Positions 37,160-46,512 of a DNA stretch of 64,000 nucleotides are shown here, in pieces. Each line of letters begins with the position of its first letter. Position 1 is the stretch's first letter. Made by a program: the position numbers and the translations under genes. Where the stretch lies: assembly GCF_006715865.1 (NCBI RefSeq), contig NZ_VFOA01000001.1, forward strand, positions 1,116,001 to 1,180,000, in the 5' to 3' direction. This stretch comes from Cellulomonas sp. SLBN-39 (GTDB taxonomy: Bacteria > Actinomycetota > Actinomycetes > Actinomycetales > Cellulomonadaceae). The notes under the pieces are model-generated. The model saw only the letters and a list, made by a program, of their open reading frames with translations. It did no database searches and was not told the DNA's origin.

Positions 37160-38995
37160 TCAGGACGTGGTGCGGAAGGTCTGCACGGGGCCGTAGGTGG
37201 TGCCGTGGGCGTTCTGGGCGACCACGCGGTAGTAGTGCGTCGTCGCCGGGGCGAGCCCGCTGACGGCGGCCGTGGTGGACATGTCGTAGCCGACGGCGGC
37301 CATCGTGACGGCCGTGGTCTTCTTGCCGAGGGCGGACGTCGTGCCGTGCTCGAACCACACGGTGCTCGCGGCGTGCCGGGTGTTGACGTTGGCTCCGAGC
37401 GTCGTCGTGGTCCGGGTGGTGCCCGACGCCCAGGACTTCGCCGTGGTGGGCCTGCCCGCGGTGCTGAAGCTCGTGGTCCGCACGGTGCTGCCCGCGTCGG
37501 TCGTGGCCGTGACCCGGACCTGGTAGGTCGTCGACGGCGTCAGCCCGGTGGCCCGGCCCACGACCGTGGCCGCCCACGTCACGGCGGGGACGGCGGTCGT
37601 GGTGCTCGCGCCGTAGGCGGTGGTGGTGCCCCACTCGAACCGCGTGCTGCCGGCCAGCCCGTTGGGGTTGACCCACGCGGTCAGGTCGCTGCTCGTCGTG
37701 GTGATGGCCTTGGCGGACGTGGACAGCGTGGGCAGGGCGACGGCGCTGACGCCGACGGTGTCGACGGACGTCAGGCCGCGGGCGTCGGTGACGGTGAGCC
37801 GGGCCGTGCGGGTGCCGGCCGTGGTGTACGTGTGGGTCAGGTCGGACGGGGGCGTGCCGGTGCCGGTGCGCGCCGCGGAGCCGTCGCCGGGCTCGAACCG
37901 CCACGACGCGACCCCGGTGCCGGTCGTGGACAGGGACCCGGCGCTGCGGGAGGCGTCGAACCGCACCGCGAGCGGGGCGGGGCCGTGCACGGTCGAGGGC
38001 TGCAGCCACGCGCTGGGCACGCCGTGCGCGGCCGGCACGGTGGCGGCGTCCTTGAACCCGCTCATCGAGGTCGCGCTCGAGTCGACCCACCACGGGCAGG
38101 TCCCGTGCTGCTGGAAGTACACGACGGCCTTGATCTCAGGCCACGAGGCGAGCGTCTGCATGGACTCGCGCATCCACGTGGCCTTGCGCGTCGGGTTCGC
38201 CGGGTCCTCCGACGAGCCCCACTCGGCGAGCATCAGCGGCTTGCCGCGGGCCCGCCCGAACTCGCGGAACGGGCCGGCGATCTCGGCCATCGGCCGCCAG
38301 GCGGCGGGCACGTGCGACGCGCAGCCGAACCAGTTGTAGGCGTCCAGCCCGAGCCAGTCGACGACGTCGTCGCCGGGGTAGAACTCGGCCGCCGTCGGCC
38401 CCGAGGTCGTCTTGATGAAGACGGTCGGCGTGACGATCCACGTCCACACGACGTTGGTCACGCCCTGCGCGCGGAACGTCTCCACGTAGTGCCGCCAGGC
38501 GGCCCGGAAGTCGGCGCCGGTGCCGTGGGCGGGCGCGTAGTCGGGCTCGTGGTGGAACGTCAGGAAGACGGGCACCCCGAGCGACCTGATGCCCGCCGCC
38601 TGGCTGCGGATGCGGGCGTCGTGGTCGCCGCGTGCGACCGACGCCCACGACAGCCGCGAGCCGTCGCGCAGCCGCGGCTCGATCGACAGCACGGGTGTGC
38701 GACCCTCGGCCAGGCCCGCCTGCACGACCGGCGGCGGCATGGTGTCGTCCCACAGGCTGTACGTGCGCTGCAGGTCGAGACGACGGTCGATCTTCTGCTC
38801 GAACCCGGCGTAGGCGGCCTCGACGGTGGGCTCGGACCGCTTGGCGACGAACGCGCCGAACAGCATCCCCTCGTCGGGCGCCACGTCCGGCGGGCCGGCG
38901 GCCGACGCCCCGGTGGGGGTCAGCAGGACCGCGGCGAGCGCCACGGCGACGGCGGTGGTGACCAGCTTCCGGACATGCGTGCGCGCTGCGTGCAT
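37160..38995 (-). CDS. Secreted GH26 beta-mannanase-like glycoside hydrolase with PKD and Fn3-like modules
   Basis: 611 residues. A signal peptide (1-33, ending ASA) leads to a GH26-like barrel: acid/base Glu150 in FLTFHHEPDY, VVWTWIVTP, YPGDDVVDWLGLDAYNW, and nucleophile Glu258 in LMLAEWGSS. Residues about 335-430 form a PKD domain (FEPGDGSA, YTTAGTRTARLTV). Two Fn3-like domains follow (STTYQVRVTATTDAG; ATTHYYRVVAQNAHG). It should act outside the cell on mannan-type beta-glycans. ATG 38995 is preceded by GAGGGGG. A clear promoter lies upstream at 39089-39117. The family call is by motif; other clan GH-A families are possible. Confidence 0.87.
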   Translation of the reverse strand: MHAARTHVRKLVTTAVAVALAAVLLTPTGASAAGPPDVAPDEGMLFGAFVAKRSEPTVEAAYAGFEQKIDRRLDLQRTYSLWDDTMPPPVVQAGLAEGRTPVLSIEPRLRDGSRLSWASVARGDHDARIRSQAAGIRSLGVPVFLTFHHEPDYAPAHGTGADFRAAWRHYVETFRAQGVTNVVWTWIVTPTVFIKTTSGPTAAEFYPGDDVVDWLGLDAYNWFGCASHVPAAWRPMAEIAGPFREFGRARGKPLMLAEWGSSEDPANPTRKATWMRESMQTLASWPEIKAVVYFQQHGTCPWWVDSSATSMSGFKDAATVPAAHGVPSAWLQPSTVHGPAPLAVRFDASRSAGSLSTTGTGVASWRFEPGDGSAARTGTGTPPSDLTHTYTTAGTRTARLTVTDARGLTSVDTVGVSAVALPTLSTSAKAITTTSSDLTAWVNPNGLAGSTRFEWGTTTAYGASTTTAVPAVTWAATVVGRATGLTPSTTYQVRVTATTDAGSTVRTTSFSTAGRPTTAKSWASGTTRTTTTLGANVNTRHAASTVWFEHGTTSALGKKTTAVTMAAVGYDMSTTAAVSGLAPATTHYYRVVAQNAHGTTYGPVQTFRTTS

Positions 38996-39088
38996 GACGC
39001 CCCCTCGTTCGGCAGCCTGGCGGACCGCGTGGGCCCCATGGCTTTGCGACCCCGCCTCGCGACGGGTGTGCCCTTTCGTGATCCCGAC

Positions 39089-39117
39089 ACCGTAGGAACC
39101 GCGCGACGGTGCGGCAA
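39089..39117 (-). promoter_or_regulatory. Promoter of the GH26 gene
   Basis: On the minus strand, TTGCCG (39117-39112), a 17-bp spacer and TACGGT (39094-39089) match the actinobacterial sigma70-type pattern, about 95 bp upstream of the start codon. The same intergenic region has a short hairpin (8-bp arms, 3-nt loop) at 39193-39211. Confidence 0.6.
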
Positions 39118-39280
39118 GGGTCCCAGGCGGGGGACCGGATGCGACGATTCGGTCATCCAGACCGACGTCGCAGCGTGGGGCGCTGCGGCGCCTCGCGGGT
39201 TTCACCCGCGACACACCCGTCCTGGGACGACATGAACGCGCGCTCAGTGGTAAAAGCCTGCGGTCGGGGAGGATGCCGGG

Positions 39281-40057
39281 ATGACCGGACGAGGAGCCCC
39301 GCACGACGCGTCCTCCGTGGCCCGTGCCGCGGCCGCGTGCGGCGACGTCGCCGCGCTCGACGCCGCCGTCACCGGCTGCCGCGCGTGCCCGCGCCTGGTG
39401 GCCTGGCGCGAGGACGTCGCCGCGCACCCGCGGGCCGCCTTCCGCGGGCAGGAGTACTGGGGCCGTCCCGTCCCGGGCTTCGGCGACCCGGACGCCGGGG
39501 TGCTCGTCGTCGGGCTCGCGCCGGCCGCGCACGGCGCCAACCGCACGGGCCGCATGTTCACCGGCGACCGGTCCGGCGACTTCCTGTTCGCCGCCATGCA
39601 CCGGGTCGGCCTCGCGTCGCAGCCCACCTCGGTCTCCCGCGGCGACGGCCTGGAGCTGCACGGCGTGCGCGTCACCGCACCGGTGCGCTGCGCGCCGCCC
39701 GCCAACGCCCCGACGCCCGCGGAGCGCCGCACGTGCGGGCCGTGGCTGGACCGCGAGCTCGCGCTGGTGGCGCCGCGGGTGGTCGTCGTCCTCGGCGGCT
39801 TCGGCTGGCAGGCGGTCCTCGCGACGCTCGCCGAGCAGGGCTGGGCGGTGCCGCGCCCGCGGCCGTCGTTCGCGCACGGCGCGGAGGTGACGCTGCGCAG
39901 GTCAGGGGCGCCGGACGCGCTGACGCTGCTCGGGTGCTTCCACGTCAGCCAGCAGAACACGTTCACCGGGCGGCTGACGCCGCCCATGCTCGACGCGGTG
40001 CTCCGGCGGGCGCAGGCGATCGCCCGGACAGGTGCGGACGCGGACCCGGAAGAGTGA
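39281..40057 (+). CDS. Uracil-DNA glycosylase, family 5 (UdgB type)
   Basis: 258 residues. Motif A GLAPAAHGANRTGRMFTGD is typical of family 5 uracil-DNA glycosylases, which lack the usual polar catalytic Asp/Asn. Cys pairs CRACPRL and CAPPAN...RTCGPWL supply a [4Fe-4S] cluster. The second motif contains CFHVSQQNTFTG. It excises uracil, hypoxanthine and related lesions, useful in GC-rich genomes where cytosine deamination is frequent. The start is ATG 39281, preceded by GGGGAGG. It is divergent from the GH26 gene. Confidence 0.93.
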   Translation: MTGRGAPHDASSVARAAAACGDVAALDAAVTGCRACPRLVAWREDVAAHPRAAFRGQEYWGRPVPGFGDPDAGVLVVGLAPAAHGANRTGRMFTGDRSGDFLFAAMHRVGLASQPTSVSRGDGLELHGVRVTAPVRCAPPANAPTPAERRTCGPWLDRELALVAPRVVVVLGGFGWQAVLATLAEQGWAVPRPRPSFAHGAEVTLRRSGAPDALTLLGCFHVSQQNTFTGRLTPPMLDAVLRRAQAIARTGADADPEE

Positions 40058-40067
40058 CCCCGGCGGC

Positions 40068-40122
40068 GTTCACACGCCCGTATCCTCCCGGTCTGTCCCT
40101 CGTCACACCCCACCCCTAGCGT
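40068..40122 (+). promoter_or_regulatory. Promoter of the first 5'-nucleotidase gene with a Pho-box-like element
   Basis: GTTCACACGCC (40068-40078) resembles one unit of the actinobacterial PhoP box (GTTCACC repeats of 11 bp). A TAGCGT -10 box is at 40117-40122, 49 bp from the first base of GTTCAC. The same element at the same spacing precedes the second nucleotidase gene. Confidence 0.5.
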
Positions 40123-40169
40123 CCGTGGGTCTCGCCGGACGTGCCGGCACCCCTGAAGGAAGGACCACC

Positions 40170-42362
40170 GTGGCCGCACCGCGACCGCAGGAGCCTCGCG
40201 CCCGACTGACCAGGACGGTCACGTCGTGCGCGCTCGCCGCCGCCCTGATCCCGACCGCGCTCGTCCCGGCCGTCGCGTCACCGGTGGCGGCCGCCCCGGC
40301 CGACGGCACGGTCGACCTGCAGCTGCTGGGCGTCAACGACGTGCACGGCCGCCTCGAGCCCGACCTGCGCAGCGGTGTCGCGGGCCTGCCCGTGCTGGCC
40401 GGTGCGGTCGCACAGCTGCGGGCCGAGAACCCCGCGACGGTGCTGGTCTCGGCGGGCGACACCATCGGCGCGTCCACGTTCACGTCGTTCATCGCGCAGG
40501 ACTCCCCCACGATCGAGGCGTTCAACGCCGCGGGCCTGGCGGTCTCGGCGGCCGGCAACCACGAGTTCGACCGCGGGTTCGCGGACCTCGCAGGCCGTGT
40601 CGCCGACGAGGCGGACTTCCCGATCCTCGGCGCGAACGTCTACGCGAAGGGCACGCAGGACCCCGTCCTGCCGGAGTCGTGGGTGACGACCGTCGAGGGC
40701 GTCACGATCGGCTTCGTCGGCGTCGTCACCGCGCAGACGCCGTCGCTGGTGTCGCCCGCGGGCATCGCGGACCTGGACTTCGGGGACCCCGTCGAGGCGC
40801 TGGACCGGGTGTCGGCCGAGCTCGCCGACGAGGTCGACGTCGTCGTGGGTCTCGTGCACGAGGGCGCCGAGACGACCTCGTGCGCGCAGATCGGCGCGGC
40901 CGACGACGCGTTCGGGCGGGTCGTGCGCGAGACGTCCGCCGACGTCGACGTGATCTTCTCCGGCCACACGCACCTGGGCTACGCGTGCGCGTTCGACGTC
41001 GCGGGCTCGGACGTGCAGCGCCCGGTCGTGCAGGGCGGGCAGTACGGCTCGCACCTGGCGCGGGTCCGCCTGACCTGGGACACCGCCGCCGAGGAGGTCG
41101 TCGGGGTCGCGACGGACCTGCTGCCGACCGTCGTCGGCGGCGCGCCGGCGTACCCGGCGGACCCCGCGGTGCAGGCGGTCGTCACCGCCGCGACGGCGGC
41201 CGCGGCCGAGGCCGGCGCGGTCGAGGTCGGCACCGCCACCGCCGCGATCCGCCGCGCGTACGTCGACGGCGTCGAGGACCGCGGGTCCGAGTCGAGCCTC
41301 GGCAGCCTCGTCGCGGACTCCCAGCGGTGGGCGACGAGCCGCGACAACCCCGCGTACGGGGGCGCCGAGACCGACCTGGCGTTCACCAACCCCGGCGGCC
41401 TGCGCGCCGACCTGCCGGCCGGCACCCTCACCTACCGCGACGTGGCCAACGTCCAGCCGTTCGCCAACACCCTCGTGGTGCTGGAGATGCGCGGGTCGCA
41501 GGTCCGCCAGGCGCTCGAGGAGCAGTGGCAGCCCGCCGGCTCGACGCGCCCCAAGCTGTACCTCGGCACGTCCGGCAACCTCACGTACACGTACCTGGAG
41601 GAGGCCGAGCGCGGCGCGCACATCACGTCCGTCACGGTCGACGGCGAGCCGCTCGACCCGACGGCCACGTACCGCGTCGCGGTCAACTCGTTCCTCGCGT
41701 CCGGCGGCGACGGCTTCGCGGCCTTCGCCGAGGCGGCGTCCCGGGCCGACTCCGGGCAGATCGACCTCGAGGCCGTCGTGTCCTACGTCGCGGCGCACAG
41801 CCCGATCACGCCGCCGGAGCTGGGCCGCTCGATCGTCTCGACCGGCTCGGAGCCGACCCCCGTGCCGACCACCCCCGCCCCGAGCCCGACCCCGACGCCC
41901 ACGGCGGGGCCGACCACGCCGGCCCCGAGCCCGACCGTCACCCCGACGCCGACGCCGACCACCGGGGCGGACTGGGTGCGGGTCGACCTGCGCACCGGGC
42001 AGGTGCGCGTCGGCGGCGTGCTGCGGGCGACCCTGACGGGCCTGGAGCCCGGGCAGCGCGTCACGGCGACCGTCTACTCGACCCCGGTGGAGATCGGCAC
42101 GTTCACCGCCGACGCGGACGGCGAGATCGCGATCGCGTGGACCGTCCCGTCGTCGCTGCCCGTGGGTGAGCACCGCCTCGTGCTGACGTCCGACGGCCTG
42201 GACCCGGTGGAGGTCGAGCTCGAGGTGCTCGCCGCCACGAGCGAGGCGCTGGCCGCGACGGGCGCGACGCTCGCGTCCGCGCTGCTCGTGGCGCTGGCCC
42301 TGCTGGGCGCCGGCGCCGGCGTGCTGCACCTGCGCCGCCGCGCGGCGGGCCGCACGGCCTGA
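40170..42362 (+). CDS. Wall-anchored bifunctional metallophosphatase/5'-nucleotidase (UshA-like)
   Basis: 730 residues. Signal peptide to about residue 45. The metallophosphatase domain has GVNDVHGRLEP (DxH), AGNHEFDRGF and FSGHTHLGYA. The C-terminal nucleotide-binding domain has NPGGLRADL, VQPFANTLVVLEM and NSFLASGGDGFAAF. A Thr/Pro-rich linker, an Ig-like domain and a sorting signal (LAATG, hydrophobic helix, RRRAAGRTA) follow. The enzyme should release phosphate and nucleosides from extracellular nucleotides at the wall. GTG 40170 follows GAAGGAAGGA. It is paralogous to the next gene and shares its promoter design, so both are likely phosphate-controlled. Confidence 0.93.
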   Translation: MAAPRPQEPRARLTRTVTSCALAAALIPTALVPAVASPVAAAPADGTVDLQLLGVNDVHGRLEPDLRSGVAGLPVLAGAVAQLRAENPATVLVSAGDTIGASTFTSFIAQDSPTIEAFNAAGLAVSAAGNHEFDRGFADLAGRVADEADFPILGANVYAKGTQDPVLPESWVTTVEGVTIGFVGVVTAQTPSLVSPAGIADLDFGDPVEALDRVSAELADEVDVVVGLVHEGAETTSCAQIGAADDAFGRVVRETSADVDVIFSGHTHLGYACAFDVAGSDVQRPVVQGGQYGSHLARVRLTWDTAAEEVVGVATDLLPTVVGGAPAYPADPAVQAVVTAATAAAAEAGAVEVGTATAAIRRAYVDGVEDRGSESSLGSLVADSQRWATSRDNPAYGGAETDLAFTNPGGLRADLPAGTLTYRDVANVQPFANTLVVLEMRGSQVRQALEEQWQPAGSTRPKLYLGTSGNLTYTYLEEAERGAHITSVTVDGEPLDPTATYRVAVNSFLASGGDGFAAFAEAASRADSGQIDLEAVVSYVAAHSPITPPELGRSIVSTGSEPTPVPTTPAPSPTPTPTAGPTTPAPSPTVTPTPTPTTGADWVRVDLRTGQVRVGGVLRATLTGLEPGQRVTATVYSTPVEIGTFTADADGEIAIAWTVPSSLPVGEHRLVLTSDGLDPVEVELEVLAATSEALAATGATLASALLVALALLGAGAGVLHLRRRAAGRTA

Positions 42363-42370
42363 CGCACCCT

Positions 42371-42405
42371 CGACGGCCCGGTCCCCGCGCGGGGCCGGGC
42401 CGTCG
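42371..42405 (+). terminator. Terminator-like stem-loop after the first nucleotidase gene
   Basis: CGACGGCCCGGTCCC starting at 42371 pairs with GGGGCCGGGCCGTCG ending at 42405, with one T/G wobble position and a short loop. Confidence 0.65.
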
Positions 42406-42527
42406 GCGTCCCTGGCCCCGGGCCCGGACTCGCCCCCGGGGCGGGGCCTGGGACCCCGTGGGCGGCGGGACACCAGGTCACCCGGACGGGCGACCTCCAC
42501 CACGGGCCCGCACGCAGTCCATCGGGC

Positions 42528-42582
42528 GTTCACCTGCCCGACCCGTCCCGGTCCCTCCCGCTTCGTGACCCGCACCTAGCGT
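42528..42582 (+). promoter_or_regulatory. Promoter of the second 5'-nucleotidase gene with a Pho-box-like element
   Basis: GTTCACCTGCC (42528-42538) is followed by GC-rich sequence conserved with the first nucleotidase promoter, then TAGCGT at 42577-42582, again exactly 49 bp from the first base of GTTCAC. Confidence 0.5.
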
Positions 42583-42627
42583 CCTCGCGTCCGCCGGACC
42601 GGCGGCCCCCTGCGAGGAAGGACCTCC

Positions 42628-45600
42628 GTGAGCGACCAGCGCCCCGCGCACCCGTCACGCTCCCGACGGCTCACCGCCACGCTCGCGACGACGGCCCTGG
42701 CCGCCACGACCCTGGTCACGGGTGCGCTGGTCGCGCCCGCCACGGCGTCGGTCGTCGCCGAGCCGGTGCGGCACGCCGCCGACGACGCGTCCGTGCGCCT
42801 GACCCCGGTCGGCACGTACGCCACCGGCCTGTTCGACCAGGCCTCCGCCGAGATCGTCGTGCACCACGCGGCGACGCAGCGCCTGCTGGTGGTCAACGCC
42901 GAGTCCGGGCAGGTCGACGTGCTCGACGCGTCCGACCCCACCGCCCCGACGAAGGTCGGCACGATCGCCGTGGCCGGGGTCGTCGACGCCGAGGGCACGA
43001 CGATCCCCGCGGGCGCTGCCGTGAACTCCGTCGCGGTGCGCGCCGACGGCCTCGTCGCGGTCGCCGTGGAGCACGCGACCAAGACGGAGCGCGGCTGGGT
43101 GGCGTTCGTCGACGCGGCGACGCTCGACGTGCTGGGCGCCGTGCGCGCCGGCGCGCTGCCCGACAAGGTGTCGATCTCTCCCGACGGCGCCTGGGCGGTC
43201 AGCGCCGACGAGGGCGAGCCGGCGGACGACTACTCCACCGACCCGGCGGGCTCCGTGACGGTCGTGGCGCTGCCGGGAACCGTCACGGCCCCCGGGCAGG
43301 ACGCGGTCCGCACGGCGGGCTTCGAGGCGTACGACGCGGACGGTGCGCTGCCCGAGGGCGTGCGCGTCTTCGGGCCCGTCGGCCCGGGGTACCCCCCGGT
43401 GCTGCCGTCGCTGAACCTGGAGCCCGAGTACGTCGAGGTCGTCGGCGGCACCGCCTACGTGACGCTCCAGGAGGCGAACGCGATCGCGACGGTCGACCTG
43501 GCGTCGGCCACGGTCACGGACCTGTGGGCGCTGGGCACGCAGGACCACGGCGACGTCGCGCTCGACCCGTCGGACCGTGACGGCGGCGTCGCGCTGCGCA
43601 CGTTCGAGGGCCTGCGCGGCATGTACCAGCCCGACGCGATCACCTCGTACGAGGCGGGCGGGGCCACGTACCTCGTCACCGCGAACGAGGGCGACGTGCG
43701 CGAGTGGGGCGACTACGTCGAGTCCGCCCGCGTGAAGGACCTCGGCGACGACGGCCTCGCACCGGTGTGCGCCCCGCTCGCCGGGCTGACCGGTGACGCG
43801 GACCTGGGCCGCCTCAACGTCTCGACGGCGTCGGGCCTGTCGGAGGACGGCTCCTGCTACGCCGAGCTGCACGCGTTCGGGTCGCGGTCGTTCTCGATCT
43901 GGTCGACCGACGGCACGCGGGTGTACGACTCGGGGTCCTCGTTCGAGCAGGTCACGGCCGCGGCCGCGCCCGAGGCGTTCAACTCGAACCACACGGTCAC
44001 GAACCTCGAGGGTCGCAGCGACGACAAGGGCCCCGAGCCGGAGGCCGTCGCGGTCGGCGAGGTCGGCGGGCGCACGTACGCGTTCGTCGGGTTCGAGCGC
44101 GTGGGCGGCGTCGCCGTCTACGACGTCACGGACCCCGCCGACGTGGCCTACGTCAGCTACGTCAACAACCGGGACCTGTCGGTGTCCGTCGAGGACGGCG
44201 GCGACCTGGCCGCCGCCGGCGACCTCGGGCCGGAGTCGATCGCGTTCATCTCCGCCGAGGACTCCCCGACGGGGGCGCCGCTGCTCGCCGTGGGCAACGA
44301 GGTGTCCGGCACCACGACGCTCTTCGCCGTCGAGACCGACGGCACCGTGGAGCTGCAGCTGCTGGGCATCAACGACTTCCACGGGCGGATCGAGGCCGGG
44401 TCCGGCGGGGTCGCCGGTGCGGCCGTCCTGGCCGGGGCCGTCGACGAGCTCCGCGCGGAGAACCCCGCGACGGTCTTCGTCTCCGCGGGCGACAACGTGG
44501 GCGCGTCGACGTTCACGTCGTTCATCGCCCAGGACCGGCCGACGATCGACGCGCTGAACGCCACCGGCCTGGAGGTCACGGCGGTGGGCAACCACGAGCT
44601 CGACGGCGGCTTCGACGACCTGGTCGACCGGATCGCCCCCGCGTCGGACTACCCGCACCTGGGCGCCAACGTGTACCGCGCGGGCGCCGACGAGCCGGCG
44701 CTGCCCGAGTACGAGGTCGTCGAGCGTGACGGCGTCCGGATCGGTTTCGTCGGCGTGGTCACCGAGCAGACGGCGACGCTCGTCTCCCCCGCGGGCATCG
44801 CGGGCATCACGTTCGGCGACCCCGTCGAGGCCCTCGACCGGGTCGCGGCACGCCTGCACGCCGAGGACCTGGCGGACGTCGTCGTGGCGCTCGTCCACGA
44901 CGGCGCGGAGTCGAGCGTGTGCGAGGACGTCGAGGCCGCGGACGACGCGTTCGGCCGGCTCGTGCGCGAGACCTCGGCCGACGTGGACGCGATCTTCTCC
45001 GGCCACACGCACCGCGCGTACGCGTGCACGTTCGACGTCGAGGGCTCCGACGTGCCCCGGCCCGTCGTGCAGGGCGGCCAGTACGGCACGCACCTGGCGC
45101 AGGTCGGCCTCACGTGGGACGCGGCCGCGGGCGAGCTCGTCGCGGCGTCGGCGGACGTGCTGCCGCTCGTCGTCGACGGCGCCCCCGCCTACCCGGCCGA
45201 CCCCGACGTGCAGGCGGTCGTCGACGCGGCCGTCGCCGACGCCCAGGACGCCGGGTCCGTCGAGGTCGGCTCGATCACGGCCGACATCACGCGGGCCACG
45301 ACGGCCGACGGATCCGAGGACCGAGGCGCGGAGTCGTCGCTGGGCAACCTCGTCGCGGACGTCCAGCTGTGGGCGACGAGCGAGGACAACCCCGCCTACG
45401 GCGGCGAGCCCGCGGACGTGGCCGTGATGAACCCGGGCGGGCTGCGTGCCGACCTGCGCTTCGGCGAGGACGGCACGCTGACCTACCGGGACGTCGCCGC
45501 GGTCCAGCCGTTCGCGAACACCCTGGTGGTCGCCGAGCTCACCGGCGAGCAGCTGGTCGACGTGCTCGAGGAGCAGTGGCAGCCCGACGGCGCGACCCGC

Positions 45601-46356
45601 CCGAAGCTGCACCTCGGCGTCTCGGCGAACCTGCGGTACGAGTACGTCGTGGACGCCCCGCGCGGCGAGCACGTCGTCTCCGTCGAGGTCGACGGCGCGC
45701 CCGTCGACCCGGACGCGACCTACCGCGTGGCGGTGAACTCGTTCCTCGCCTCCGGCGGCGACGCGTTCTCCACCTTCACGCAGGCCGCGTCCCGCACCGA
45801 CTCCGGGCAGGTCGACCTCGCGGCGACGGTCGCCTACGTGCAGGCGCACAGCCCGGTCGAGCCGGCGTCCACGGGGCGCGCGGTGGTCACGGTCGGCGGC
45901 GACGACGACGGCAGCCCGACGCCGTCGCCCACGCCGGCACCGACCGCGCCGGACGCCGGGGCGGGCTGGGTCACGATCGACCTCGGTGCGGTCGAGGTGC
46001 GGCGCGGCGGCGAGCTGCGCGCGGACCTCATGGGCCTCGAGCCCGGGCAGCGCGTCACCGTCACGGCCCGCTCGACGCCGACGGTGATCGGCACGTTCAC
46101 CGCGGACGCCGACGGGCAGGTGCTGGTGCGCTGGCGCGTGCCGGCGGACTTCCCGCTGGGCGAGCACACGCTCGAGGTGACGTCCCAGGGCCTGGACCCC
46201 GCGTCGGCGACGTTCGAGGTGCTGGCCGCGTCCGCACCGGGCGGCGCGCTCGCCTCGACGGGCGCGACCGTGCTGGTCGCGCTGCTCACGGCCCTCGGCC
46301 TGCTCGGTGCCGGCGGCGGCATCCTCTGGTGGCGCCGCCGCGCGGCGGCCGCCTGA
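42628..46356 (+). CDS. Choice-of-anchor I domain fused to a 5'-nucleotidase, wall-anchored
   Basis: 1242 residues. Signal peptide to about residue 45. Residues about 50-570 form a beta-propeller-like choice-of-anchor I domain (VVNAESGQVDVLD, VSISPDGAWAVSADEGEP, YLVTANEGDVREWGDY). The second half is a complete UshA-like enzyme, closely paralogous to the preceding gene: GINDFHGRIEAG, VGNHELDGGF, FSGHTHRAYA, NPGGLRADL and NSFLASGGDAFSTF. The C-terminus has an Ig-like domain and sorting signal LASTG with a hydrophobic helix and RRRAAAA. The propeller may bind substrate or wall polymers. GTG 42628 follows GAGGAAGGA. Confidence 0.93.
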   Translation: MSDQRPAHPSRSRRLTATLATTALAATTLVTGALVAPATASVVAEPVRHAADDASVRLTPVGTYATGLFDQASAEIVVHHAATQRLLVVNAESGQVDVLDASDPTAPTKVGTIAVAGVVDAEGTTIPAGAAVNSVAVRADGLVAVAVEHATKTERGWVAFVDAATLDVLGAVRAGALPDKVSISPDGAWAVSADEGEPADDYSTDPAGSVTVVALPGTVTAPGQDAVRTAGFEAYDADGALPEGVRVFGPVGPGYPPVLPSLNLEPEYVEVVGGTAYVTLQEANAIATVDLASATVTDLWALGTQDHGDVALDPSDRDGGVALRTFEGLRGMYQPDAITSYEAGGATYLVTANEGDVREWGDYVESARVKDLGDDGLAPVCAPLAGLTGDADLGRLNVSTASGLSEDGSCYAELHAFGSRSFSIWSTDGTRVYDSGSSFEQVTAAAAPEAFNSNHTVTNLEGRSDDKGPEPEAVAVGEVGGRTYAFVGFERVGGVAVYDVTDPADVAYVSYVNNRDLSVSVEDGGDLAAAGDLGPESIAFISAEDSPTGAPLLAVGNEVSGTTTLFAVETDGTVELQLLGINDFHGRIEAGSGGVAGAAVLAGAVDELRAENPATVFVSAGDNVGASTFTSFIAQDRPTIDALNATGLEVTAVGNHELDGGFDDLVDRIAPASDYPHLGANVYRAGADEPALPEYEVVERDGVRIGFVGVVTEQTATLVSPAGIAGITFGDPVEALDRVAARLHAEDLADVVVALVHDGAESSVCEDVEAADDAFGRLVRETSADVDAIFSGHTHRAYACTFDVEGSDVPRPVVQGGQYGTHLAQVGLTWDAAAGELVAASADVLPLVVDGAPAYPADPDVQAVVDAAVADAQDAGSVEVGSITADITRATTADGSEDRGAESSLGNLVADVQLWATSEDNPAYGGEPADVAVMNPGGLRADLRFGEDGTLTYRDVAAVQPFANTLVVAELTGEQLVDVLEEQWQPDGATRPKLHLGVSANLRYEYVVDAPRGEHVVSVEVDGAPVDPDATYRVAVNSFLASGGDAFSTFTQAASRTDSGQVDLAATVAYVQAHSPVEPASTGRAVVTVGGDDDGSPTPSPTPAPTAPDAGAGWVTIDLGAVEVRRGGELRADLMGLEPGQRVTVTARSTPTVIGTFTADADGQVLVRWRVPADFPLGEHTLEVTSQGLDPASATFEVLAASAPGGALASTGATVLVALLTALGLLGAGGGILWWRRRAAAA

Positions 46357-46369
46357 CCGCACCAGCACC

Positions 46370-46412
46370 ACGGACGGCCCGGCCCCCGCGCCCGCGGGGC
46401 CGGGCCGTCCGT
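46370..46412 (+). terminator. Terminator-like stem-loop after the second nucleotidase gene
   Basis: ACGGACGGCCCGGCCCC (46370-46386) and GGGGCCGGGCCGTCCGT (46396-46412) form a perfect 17-bp stem with a 9-nt loop, 13 bp after the stop. Confidence 0.7.
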
Positions 46413-46512
46413 CCGCTGCGCCCGGTCGACGGCGCCGGGAGGACCCGGAGGCCGGACCGGTCCGACCACGGGGGGACGCGGCGGCGCGCGGCGCTCGTCG
46501 ATGATCCTCGGC

